The notes beneath the pieces were generated by a model. It had not been told where the DNA came from. It searched no databases and saw nothing but the letters and a program-made list of their open reading frames with translations. The translations under genes were made by a program, and so were the position numbers. This document shows, in pieces, positions 52,086 through 59,624 of a stretch of 64,000 nt of DNA. Within the stretch, counting starts at the first letter, position 1; each line of letters starts with the position of its first letter. The stretch is from Rhodococcus pseudokoreensis (GTDB lineage Bacteria; Actinomycetota; Actinomycetes; Mycobacteriales; Mycobacteriaceae), in contig NZ_CP070617.1 of assembly GCF_017068395.1 (NCBI RefSeq), positions 38,289 to 102,288 on the forward strand. Reading direction: 5' to 3'.

Positions 52086-52180
52086 GGTTGGCGATGGATC
52101 TCCGCCGAGACACCCCGGAGGGGTTGTCTGAACCGCATCACCCCTGAGGCTGATGGCTCCTTTCCCTGATGTGGAAGGAG
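52086..52180 (+). ncRNA. fluoride riboswitch (crcB motif)
   Basis: The conserved elements are present in order: GGCGATGGATCTCCGCC (52090-52106), an inserted hairpin, GAACCGC (52130-52136), and GCTGATGGCTCCT (52149-52161). This is the crcB/fluoride riboswitch consensus. The 3' GGCTCCTTTCC can alternatively pair with GGAAGGAGCC at 52173-52182. That segment contains the ribosome site of the crcB gene at 52188, so control is probably translational. Confidence 0.88.
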
Positions 52181-52187
52181 CCTGCCC

Positions 52188-52679
52188 GTGGACGGTCGCC
52201 GCGACCCGAATCCCACGCTGCCAGTCGATCCCGATACCGCGCCTCGTACTCCCGGGCCATTACATGTCCGCCCGTCCGCGATCGCGGCGGTTGCTGCCGG
52301 CGGGCTGCTCGGAGCCCCGCTGCGCTATCAGCTCGGGGTCTGGTTCACCCAGGCCTCGGGCGGGTGGCCGGTCACGACATTCGCGATCAACGTGGCCGGC
52401 GCCTTCCTCCTCGGGCTGCTGCTCGAAGCGTTGACGCGGCTCGGACCGGACACTCGGTGGCGCCGGCGGGTGCGCCTGTGTGCGGGCACCGGGGTGCTGG
52501 GCTCATTCACCACGTACAGCACCCTCGCCGTTGACACCGATCTCCTCCTGCGTGGCCATCAGTGGTGGGCCGCGGGAAGCTACGCAGTGGGTACCGTGCT
52601 CGCGGGGCTGGTGGCCACGATCGCTGGGATCGCGGTCGGGGTGCGGGTGCGGTCGCGGCACGCGGGGGGTGTGCGGTGA
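52188..52679 (+). CDS. crcB: CrcB/Fluc fluoride channel subunit 1
   Basis: The protein has 163 residues from GTG 52188, seven bases after GGAAGGAG. After a ~30-residue polar N-terminus there are four transmembrane helices with the Fluc signatures GGLLGAPLRYQLG, TFAINVAGAFLLGLLLE and GTGVLGSFTTYSTLAVDT. Fluc channels export fluoride as dimers; actinobacteria often use heterodimers from two genes. The second subunit is encoded directly downstream. Expression is under the fluoride riboswitch. Confidence 0.9.
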   Translation: MDGRRDPNPTLPVDPDTAPRTPGPLHVRPSAIAAVAAGGLLGAPLRYQLGVWFTQASGGWPVTTFAINVAGAFLLGLLLEALTRLGPDTRWRRRVRLCAGTGVLGSFTTYSTLAVDTDLLLRGHQWWAAGSYAVGTVLAGLVATIAGIAVGVRVRSRHAGGVR

Positions 52680-53041
52680 TGGTGCTGTGGATTGCGTGCG
52701 CCGGGAGCGTGGGGGCGATCGCCCGCTTTGTCGTAGACGGGGCGATCAGACGCCGTCGCAGTGCAGAGTTTCCGTGGGCGACGGTGCTGATCAACGTGAC
52801 CGGGTCATTGCTGCTGGGGTTCGTGGTCGGTTTGGTCCTTTTTCACGGTGTTCCGCGCGAGGTGCAGTTGATTGTGGGTGTCGGGTTCTGCGGTGGGTAC
52901 ACCACCTTCAGTACCTCCAGTTTTGAGACCGTACGGCTGATCCAACGCCAGAGGTATGCCGCCGGTGTCGCCAACGCGGTCGGCACCCTGCTGGTGACCG
53001 TCGCCGCAGGTGGGGCCGGACTCGCCCTGGCCGGAATCTGA
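52679..53041 (+). CDS. crcB: CrcB/Fluc fluoride channel subunit 2
   Basis: The protein has 120 residues from ATG 52679, which overlaps the previous stop by one base. The four helices contain GAIARFVVDG, TVLINVTGSLLLGFVVG and GVGFCGGYTTFSTSSFE, i.e. the conserved Asn and Phe/Tyr-Thr-Thr-Phe-Ser track of Fluc channels. It presumably forms a heterodimer with subunit 1 in the membrane and lowers cytoplasmic fluoride. Confidence 0.9.
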   Translation: MVLWIACAGSVGAIARFVVDGAIRRRRSAEFPWATVLINVTGSLLLGFVVGLVLFHGVPREVQLIVGVGFCGGYTTFSTSSFETVRLIQRQRYAAGVANAVGTLLVTVAAGGAGLALAGI

Positions 53042-53065
53042 AGCAAGGGGTGTGAGGAGAACACG

Positions 53066-53611
53066 ATGACCGAGAACAATCACAACCACCCCGCCTCCCG
53101 AGAGGCGCTGCGAGACTGGCGTACCCCGCTCCGCGTCGACGGACCGCCGGCACCCACTCCGGCGGAGTGTCATCTGGTGGTCGGCTTCGACAGCCATCCT
53201 GCCTCCCACGCCGCCCTGACCTACGCGCTGGACCTCGCCGGCCGCCTCAACGCTTTCCTGCACGTCGCGCACATCGTCGACATCGACGACATGCCGATTG
53301 AACCCGATCGCGACGACTGGGAGCAGCGCTATGCCGACGCCGTTGAGGCCGAACGCACCGAGGCGTGTGCCATGCTGGCGGCGCTGCCAGGGAACTGGGC
53401 GTACTACTCCCGTGAGGGCACCCCGGCCCATCTGCTGACCACCATCGCCGAGGCGAATGACGCTCTGATGATCGTCATCGGCACCTCCCGCGGCGGGCTC
53501 ATGTCGCTGCTGGAACGGTTCGTCGGCGAATCGGTGTCCTCAAAATTGGTCCACCACGCCCGCCGCCCCGTCTTGTTGGTCCCCGTCCCCCCACTCGAGG
53601 AGCGGGCGTGA
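53066..53611 (+). CDS. universal stress protein (UspA family)
   Basis: The protein has 181 residues, starting 24 bases after crcB. The single Usp domain shows HLVVGFDSHPASHAALTYALDLAGRLNAFLHVAHIV and the C-terminal nucleotide-binding motif IGTSRGGLMSLLERFVGESVSSKLVHHARRPVLLVP, consistent with the ATP-binding UspA subclass. It is probably co-transcribed with the crcB pair and induced by fluoride. Its role in stress tolerance is inferred. Confidence 0.82.
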   Translation: MTENNHNHPASREALRDWRTPLRVDGPPAPTPAECHLVVGFDSHPASHAALTYALDLAGRLNAFLHVAHIVDIDDMPIEPDRDDWEQRYADAVEAERTEACAMLAALPGNWAYYSREGTPAHLLTTIAEANDALMIVIGTSRGGLMSLLERFVGESVSSKLVHHARRPVLLVPVPPLEERA

Positions 53612-53800
53612 TGCGGCGCCACCTCAATTCCGAGGCCGTGGGCTTTACTCCGGTTTCGGGAGACGAGCGGGCCCGCCTGCGCCGGTGATGGATCCGCTTA
53701 CGGGATCGCCAACCACTCCCCGGTGTGGGTGTCAGGGCGTCCTGATCGCCGTCGCGGCCAGGGGCATCGGCACGGCCCGTCTCGCTTCGTAGTGACTGAG

Positions 53801-53910
53801 GAAATGCCACGGTCTTGAGACAGATTGCTGTGGCCACGCCGTGAGACAAGCAACAAGTCCGCAGAGCGCGGCGTCTCGAAATGCCACTGGCAGCGAGACC
53901 CCTACAAGAG
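53801..53910 (+). repeat. 110-bp interspersed repeat, copy R2
   Basis: This copy has the same length as R1 (47811-47920). Shared blocks are GAAATGCCAC, TTGAGACAGATT, GTGGCCA, TCCGCAG, GCGTCTCGAAATG and CCTACA. GAGAC/GTCTC motifs occur four times. R1 and R2 lie as direct repeats around the ardC/metal/fluoride region. The rest of the 53612-54155 gap shows no supported gene. Confidence 0.7.
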
Positions 53911-54155
53911 CACCAGCATTGCCGTCGGTGCAAGCCAACAGTGATGTGTCCTGTCGGTGTCGGTGAGGCCCGGCACAATCGCCTTCGACAGGTACTGAGG
54001 GAGGGCGCTTGTCGCTGATCTGCACCGTCCAGCGGAGAACGGATCATGCACGTTTGTCGATGCCGTGTACGCCTGGGCTGCAATGACGTCGGCCGTGCTG
54101 GTTTCACTCTCGACATCGGACGGTCCGACGTCGGAACGAAACGGGGAGGAATCTC

Positions 54156-55325
54156 GTGATCGAAGACAGTCTTGGGCGGGTCGAAGCTAGGTGGGTGTGG
54201 GGGTTAGCGCTGACAGGGATCGGTCACGCGGCCGTCGACTTCATTCGAAGGGATCTACTCGACGCCGCCAGTTCTGCAGAGTCCCGGATTACGGTCCTGG
54301 CAGCCTGGGCGATGACCCTAGTCTGCCTGGCCGTGCTGATCATGACGTTTATACGATCGACTGTGCTGCCGCGATCGACGAGCGCCAAGGTTCTCGTGGC
54401 GGCGGCCGGCTACTGGACGTTGCTGGGTGTGCCCACAGTGGTGAATGTCGGGCGTTGGTGGTTCGGCAACGAGACAACGCAACCACTGAGCACCTCGATG
54501 CTGGCGATGAGCGTGGTCTCGTTCGCCACGGGTGCGATGGCGGCGGTCTTCCTGTGGCGGTGTGTTCGCCAGTGGCTTAATCTTTCGCTCCACCAGAGCG
54601 GATTCCCCACCAATGATCCGGACAATTTCCGGGCCGACCAGTCGTCGGGCAGATTCGCTGTCTCGAATACAGCGTGGATGGTTGCTGGGGCATGGATCGC
54701 GGCAACGTGGATTGCGAATGTGACGTACGGCTTTCTGGCGGACTGGAACGTGGTTCCGTCGGCACAGATTCCGTTGGCTCCGGGCTGGAACGGGTGGCTC
54801 CGGAGTCTGGCCGGCGGTCTGTTCGCCGGCCCGTTCGAGGAGATACTGTTCGCCGCTATTCCAGTGATGCTGTTCGCTGCCGCCCGCTCGAAGTCTGGGC
54901 GGGCCAAACCACTACAGGATTTCGGGGCGCGAACAGTGGTAATGGTGATCGCGACGTCTGCCCTGCTTCGCGGGCTGGGGCATATCTACTACGGCAACAA
55001 CAGTTCACCAGGTCAGCATCTTCCGTTTTGGTCGTCACTGGTTCCCGGCGGAATCGCCGCAATCACGTGGGGCGCGCTGTGGGGTGGCGTCGCGGTGTGG
55101 CTCTTTCTCCGGTTCGGCCGACTGCTGCCACTTGTGATCGCCCATTCGGCACAGGACTGTTGGGTCAACATTGCACATATGCCCGATCCATTGATGGCGG
55201 CCGTCGGCACGTTCCTGATCGCGGTGCTGATCTTGTGCTGGGTCTTTGTGATGATGGCGAAGGACCTGCGGTCCGGGCGACAGAAGAAGCTTGCGCGGGA
55301 AGTTGCGACGGTTACGACACGCTGA
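54156..55325 (+). CDS. CPBP-family intramembrane metalloprotease
   Basis: The protein has 389 residues from GTG 54156, after GGGGAGGAATCTC. It has about eight transmembrane helices. The CPBP motifs are visible in order: FAGPFEEILFAAIPVMLF (Glu-Glu), LLRGLGHIYYGN (His) and LVIAHSAQDCW (His). Members act as CaaX-like or bacteriocin-immunity proteases in the membrane. The end overlaps the converging resolvase gene by 14 bases. No adjacent substrate gene was recognised. Confidence 0.78.
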   Translation: MIEDSLGRVEARWVWGLALTGIGHAAVDFIRRDLLDAASSAESRITVLAAWAMTLVCLAVLIMTFIRSTVLPRSTSAKVLVAAAGYWTLLGVPTVVNVGRWWFGNETTQPLSTSMLAMSVVSFATGAMAAVFLWRCVRQWLNLSLHQSGFPTNDPDNFRADQSSGRFAVSNTAWMVAGAWIAATWIANVTYGFLADWNVVPSAQIPLAPGWNGWLRSLAGGLFAGPFEEILFAAIPVMLFAAARSKSGRAKPLQDFGARTVVMVIATSALLRGLGHIYYGNNSSPGQHLPFWSSLVPGGIAAITWGALWGGVAVWLFLRFGRLLPLVIAHSAQDCWVNIAHMPDPLMAAVGTFLIAVLILCWVFVMMAKDLRSGRQKKLAREVATVTTR

Positions 55326-55869
55326 GCGCACGACGCACCGAGGATCGTCCGACACGGAGCGTGTCGGCGATCGCGTCGTATGACTTGCCCTGTTCACGCA
55401 GCATTCTTGCGGTTTCGATGCGGTCGGGGGTCATGACGGTGGGGCGGCCGCCGATGCGTCCCTCCCGTCGGGCGGCGTCGAGGCCGGCCATGGTGCGTTC
55501 GCGGATCATCCGTCGTTCCATCTGCGCGAGGGCGCCGAGGATGTGGAACAGGAATTCGCCACCGGCGGTGGTGGTGTCGAATCCTTCGGTGAGCGAGCGG
55601 AAGGCGACGCCGCGCTCCCCGAGAGCGTTGACGGTGTCGATGAGATCGCTCAAGGATCGGCCGAGCCGGTCTAGTTTCCACACCACCAGGACGTCACCGG
55701 CGTCGTCGCGTAGATAGTCCAGGCAGGCGCGGAGCTGTGCGCGGGCGGTCTTGGCGCCGGATTCGTAGTCGGTGAAGACCTTGATCGCGCCGGCCTCGCG
55801 CAGCGCGTGCTCCTGAAGCTCGGGATTCTGCTCGAGGGTACTGACCCTGGCGTAGCCGATGACGCTCAT
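55312..55869 (-). CDS. Tn3-family serine resolvase/invertase
   Basis: The protein has 185 residues with the standard layout: MSVIGYARVSTLEQN (catalytic Ser), VVWKLDRLGRSLSDLID, FLFHILGALAQMERRMIRERTMAGLDAARREGRIGGRP and a C-terminal HTH (KSYDAIADTLRVGRSSVRRAL). Its start overlaps the Fic gene stop (ATGA at 55866-55869), so it is translated with the toxin. It is distinct from the longer resolvase at 28892-29866. Plasmid multimer resolution or transposon resolution are both possible. Confidence 0.88.
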   Translation of the reverse strand: MSVIGYARVSTLEQNPELQEHALREAGAIKVFTDYESGAKTARAQLRACLDYLRDDAGDVLVVWKLDRLGRSLSDLIDTVNALGERGVAFRSLTEGFDTTTAGGEFLFHILGALAQMERRMIRERTMAGLDAARREGRIGGRPTVMTPDRIETARMLREQGKSYDAIADTLRVGRSSVRRALSVS

Positions 55870-56777
55870 AGGTGTGGTCCTGTCGGTCTCGTGATGGGCG
55901 GTAAATTGCGGCGGATCTCCTGGAGGCGCTTGGCGGCACGGACGCGCTCCGCCTCTCGTTGAACCTGGGTCTCCCGCTCGAGCGCGGCGCCGCGCTCCTC
56001 GTGCTCGCGCGCGGATGTTGTTGTGTCGTAGTTGGTTTTCGGATCCGTGTCGTGCTGGGCGGCGTCGCGGCCGGGCCAGGTGTATGGGGTCCGGGTGTCA
56101 GAGTCGAGGTGGTCGAGCATCCGCTGCCAGTGCTCGGTCATCGTCAGGTCGGCCTCGCGGTGGGGCCCGCCGAGTAGCGCGTGTGGAGGCACCTCGTCGG
56201 CGGGACGTACGGCCGGGCCGATGACATCGGCGAGGACGGTGCCGCCGTCGAGATAGGCGATGTTGCGGGCGGATTGGAGTGCAGGGACCGAGAGCTCGCG
56301 CCAGTCGATTCCCCATCCTGCCTCGTGGGAGAGTTGGTCGAAAAACACCTGTTGGGTGCGCGAGTTGCCGTCGAGGAAGGGATGCAGGCTTGTCATGTCG
56401 CCCCAGTGCTCGGCGAGTCCGGTGGTGAATTCTTCGTGGTCGCGGCCGCGGAGGTAGTCACCCTCTGCGATCTCTCGGAAGATTCGCTCCGACTCGGCAG
56501 CGATCGATTCGGGCGGGTCATGGGCGATTCCGAGGTCGCCTGGGCTGGTGGCCACGGTGCGAATCTCACCGGCCCAGCTGTATATATCGCTGAGGAGCGC
56601 CCGGTGGATGGCCTGCAGATGTTCGAAATCGAACCGGCCGTCGATCGGACGGACGACCAATTCCGCCATGTGCCCGGCGGCCACGATGGTCTCGGCCTGC
56701 GCAAGCGCCTGGGCGTCGGTGTAGCCGAGGCGGTTCCGCAGGACGTGGGTCTCCGGGTCGTGGTACGGATCGGTCAC
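55866..56777 (-). CDS. Fic-domain protein (toxin)
   Basis: The protein has 303 residues. The Fic core has FDFEHLQAIHRALLSDIYSWAGEIRT and the active-site motif HPFLDGNSRTQQVFFDQL near residues 128-145 (HPFx[D/E]GNxR, with Ser in place of the usual second Gly). The C-terminal ~100 residues are charged and helical, ending in a basic tail. Fic enzymes usually AMPylate target proteins. The upstream gene encodes a small VbhA-like protein that probably inhibits it; the two overlap by ATGA. Confidence 0.85.
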   Translation of the reverse strand: MTDPYHDPETHVLRNRLGYTDAQALAQAETIVAAGHMAELVVRPIDGRFDFEHLQAIHRALLSDIYSWAGEIRTVATSPGDLGIAHDPPESIAAESERIFREIAEGDYLRGRDHEEFTTGLAEHWGDMTSLHPFLDGNSRTQQVFFDQLSHEAGWGIDWRELSVPALQSARNIAYLDGGTVLADVIGPAVRPADEVPPHALLGGPHREADLTMTEHWQRMLDHLDSDTRTPYTWPGRDAAQHDTDPKTNYDTTTSAREHEERGAALERETQVQREAERVRAAKRLQEIRRNLPPITRPTGPHL

Positions 56778-56995
56778 TGCGCCAAGCGCCGATTCAGCTC
56801 CGCGAGGTTGCGGGCGATCGCTTCCTCGCCGGTCAACTCCCCGGTAAGGACCGCTCGGGCGGTCTGCTCGGCGAGATCGGTGAACTCAAGCCCGCCCATC
56901 TCCAGGCCGGCCTTGATTCCGGCGAGTTCGATCTCGACGTCTGTCGGACTCAGCTGGCGCGCCGGCTGGCGCGGGATGTCACTCGGAATCGGCAT
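56774..56995 (-). CDS. VbhA-like Fic antitoxin
   Basis: This 73-residue protein starts at ATG 56995, with GAGGGGG eight bases upstream; the open frame extends further, but that part looks non-coding. The C-terminal helical region (AGIKAGLEMGGLEFTDLAEQTARAVLTGELTGEEAIARNLAELN) resembles VbhA-type antitoxins, whose helix inserts a Glu into the Fic active site. Its stop overlaps the Fic start. The antitoxin role is inferred from size, order and pattern. Confidence 0.68.
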   Translation of the reverse strand: MPIPSDIPRQPARQLSPTDVEIELAGIKAGLEMGGLEFTDLAEQTARAVLTGELTGEEAIARNLAELNRRLAQ

Positions 56996-57404
56996 AGCAG
57001 GGTCCCCCTCGGTGAAATCAGGCTCAGATCGTCTCTGCCGCGTCGACGGTGTGCGCCGGGCGAAGGAGGTCACCGAATCCGTGTTCGTCGGTCTCTGTTG
57101 ATCTTGATCCTATCGGGCCGTCCGAAAACGTGTCGAGTGGCGGTTTCGAACGATCTAGTTTTGGCAGGGTTTTCGGCCGGCCCTCGGCCGAGGTCACCCA
57201 ACCACGCCCCGACAGGCTCGATTTGCGCCCACAAAGGATCGAATACGGTCAGCCGGAATTCGGGGCCGCTCCGTTTGACGCCCGGTGATCGGGACGGGTA
57301 AGTGAGATAGGGCGTCGCAGCCTCGGCGTCGGCCGGATTCGCGTCGCGGTGGTGAGGCTGCCGACGCCGTGGGACGGCAGGGTCGCGCGGCGTCGCTCCC
57401 CGGG
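56996..57404. other. 409-bp intergenic region upstream of the Fic operon
   Basis: No gene is supported here. CCGAAAAC near 57120 and GTTTTCGG near 57168 form an inverted repeat about 50 bases apart, with a further CGGTTTCG inside. This could be the res site of the resolvase encoded in the same operon or part of its promoter. Confidence 0.35.
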
Positions 57405-57614
57405 TCACATGTAGTTGCCCGCCGACTCGTCCTCGGCGACGTCGGCCCGCTCCACCAGGAACCAGCTACCGGGCGCGTAGATCAGTTCCTGGTGAGCCCG
57501 GACGATGACGAGGGCGCCGCTGTCGTGGATGCTGTAGGAGTCGTCGGGGCCGAAGTCGGTCACGGCGAACTCCGAGAGTTGGTCGAATGATCGATGCGTC
57601 ACGGTGAAAGTCAT
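57405..57614 (-). CDS. small hypothetical protein
   Basis: This 69-residue protein has coherent sequence (MTFTVTHRSFDQLSEFAV...GALVIVRAHQELIYAPGSWFLVERADV) with beta-strand character, suggesting a small barrel. I do not recognise a family. It is separated from the Fic operon by ~400 bases and lies divergent from the SIR2 gene. Confidence 0.5.
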   Translation of the reverse strand: MTFTVTHRSFDQLSEFAVTDFGPDDSYSIHDSGALVIVRAHQELIYAPGSWFLVERADVAEDESAGNYM

Positions 57615-57845
57615 GCCGCCAGTGTGGCACCGGCGCTCGTCCTACCAGAGTGTGCAGGAGTGCGTCGATGACCCGTGTCGGGTGGCCGACCCTTCCACCC
57701 GCTGGTGCGCTCACTCGACACCGGCGTCACATCGATCAACCGGTGAATTCGCCGGCCGCATACGAACGATTGCGATCCGGCAAGGTCGTGCACCCCGAAC
57801 GTGTGTGGACACCCCCACCCCGCACATTCCAGTTGAACTCGCGGC

Positions 57846-59561
57846 ATGCCGGAAGAGGGGAATGGACGCGGCGTCAGGAACAATGCACTGGTGCCAACGA
57901 ATAGTGCCGCATCAGGCCAAGTTAGCTCCAGAGTGAGCGCAGCATCGAGTGCGGACAAGAATGCAGAGCTCCGCGACGCGCTGCTCGCCAGCCTGCGCGA
58001 GCACACCGCACTTCCCTATCTATTCATAGGCAGTGGCCTGTCACGGCGCTATTTGGGCCTTCCGGACTGGGAAGGCATGCTCCGCCGATTCGCCGACGAG
58101 ATCGGCGCAGATCTCGACTACATTCTCGCTACCACGGGCAATGATATGCCGAAAGCGGCGTCCCAACTTGCCAAGGAATTTCATCCCGTCTGGTGGAAGG
58201 ATCGGCGATACGCAAAACAGCGAAAAGAATTTAAGGCCAGCGTAAGGGATGAAGAAAGGGCGTTTAAAGTAGCGGTTGCAGAATACTTCCGTGAAAGCTC
58301 AAGCCTCTCCACTGGAGTTCCCGGGGTCGATAACCATGAGTATGCGCAAGAGATAGCCCAGCTTCGCACCGCAGTCGTGGACGGGATTATTACCACAAAC
58401 TATGACCAGCTCGCCGAGCAACTCTTTCCTAAGTTCCCTGTGTACGTCGGACAGGAAGATCTGCTGTTGAGTGATGCACAATTTGTGGCAGAGACCTACA
58501 AAATTCATGGGAGTTGCAAGTCAGCTGGCACCCTCGTTCTAACTGAATCTGATTATATCGACTATCACTCCCGAAATAGCTACCTTGCGGCGAAACTTCT
58601 AACGATCTTTGCGGAGCATCCGGTCATCTTCATCGGTTATAGCATGAACGATCGCTATATCCGGAGAATAATCGATAACATCGCCAAGGCGGTCGGGCCT
58701 AATAGACTCGATGCATTACAGAGACAAATCTATTTTGTGGACTGGAATGATGACCCGTCATCCACGCCTACACTGTCGTCGTACTTCATCGAAGTCATCG
58801 AAGGGCATTCTCTCCCAGCTCAGAAAATTGACTCTCACTCGTTTACACCGATTTTCGAAGCGCTTTCCCTCCTTGACCGCCCATTTCCAGCACACCTCCT
58901 CCGGGAACTGCGTAAACACGTATACGACCTCGTTGCTCATCCGGAGCCCGGTCAGGCACTGGAGACTGTTCGAGCTATCCCCTTCGAGTCCGAGGATGGA
59001 GAAGGGCTTCGGGTTGTTTTCGGCGTCGGGTTCTTCACGGAGAAAGACCTCGAAGACATTTCTAGTATCAGCGGTCGAACGCTGACGAGAGAAGACCTAG
59101 CCCGCGACATTCTCGGCATACGTGCACGTGGGATCGCCGCTCACAATGCCCTTGAGCATGGCATCCCCGGAATCCTACGGTTCTCGTCAAACGCCTATCT
59201 CCCAGTATTCAAGTACCTACGTGAATGTGAACTGATAGACGAGAAGGGCAAAATTCATACCGCTGGCCTACCCGAGGAAGTGAAGGATCTACTAAAACGC
59301 ACTCCTGCACCCTCTGACCAGAACAGAAGACGATACGAAAGAGATGTCAAAGGCAAAATGAACACGCCTCGGGCAATCTTTGAATCCGATCTCGCCCTCT
59401 ACTTCAAACTCGACTGTCTCCTATGTCTTGATCCCATCGACTACGACATCGACGAACTACGTGAAGTGCTCGCTGAGCAACTCGCATTGGCAAACAGCCA
59501 AGGGACCAGAACGAATCTGTTCAAAGCAATCGCATACTACGATCGATTAAAGTACGCCTAA
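57846..59561 (+). CDS. SIR2-domain defence protein
   Basis: The frame has 571 residues from ATG 57846; the true start may be further in (for example GTG 57933), since the first ~30 residues look non-conserved. The SIR2-like NAD-binding domain is clear: LFIGSGLSRRYLGLPDW (~59), GIITTNYDQLAEQLF (180-194), KIHGSC with the catalytic His (219-224) and VIFIGYSMND (~260-269). The C-terminal ~280 residues are unassigned. SIR2 proteins in phage defence deplete NAD+ upon infection. The gene is AT-richer than its neighbours, suggesting recent acquisition, and faces a methyltransferase/helicase pair. Confidence 0.8.
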   Translation: MPEEGNGRGVRNNALVPTNSAASGQVSSRVSAASSADKNAELRDALLASLREHTALPYLFIGSGLSRRYLGLPDWEGMLRRFADEIGADLDYILATTGNDMPKAASQLAKEFHPVWWKDRRYAKQRKEFKASVRDEERAFKVAVAEYFRESSSLSTGVPGVDNHEYAQEIAQLRTAVVDGIITTNYDQLAEQLFPKFPVYVGQEDLLLSDAQFVAETYKIHGSCKSAGTLVLTESDYIDYHSRNSYLAAKLLTIFAEHPVIFIGYSMNDRYIRRIIDNIAKAVGPNRLDALQRQIYFVDWNDDPSSTPTLSSYFIEVIEGHSLPAQKIDSHSFTPIFEALSLLDRPFPAHLLRELRKHVYDLVAHPEPGQALETVRAIPFESEDGEGLRVVFGVGFFTEKDLEDISSISGRTLTREDLARDILGIRARGIAAHNALEHGIPGILRFSSNAYLPVFKYLRECELIDEKGKIHTAGLPEEVKDLLKRTPAPSDQNRRRYERDVKGKMNTPRAIFESDLALYFKLDCLLCLDPIDYDIDELREVLAEQLALANSQGTRTNLFKAIAYYDRLKYA

Positions 59562-59624
59562 CCGACGACTGTCGTTGACCAGCAGCGATACTTAGCGTTC
59601 CACCGACCCTGGTGCTATGCGAAG

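Noticed and set aside
57070..57408. 112-residue - strand frame upstream of the Fic operon
   Set aside because: Composition is Arg/Pro-rich and no domain is visible; more likely promoter or res-site DNA.
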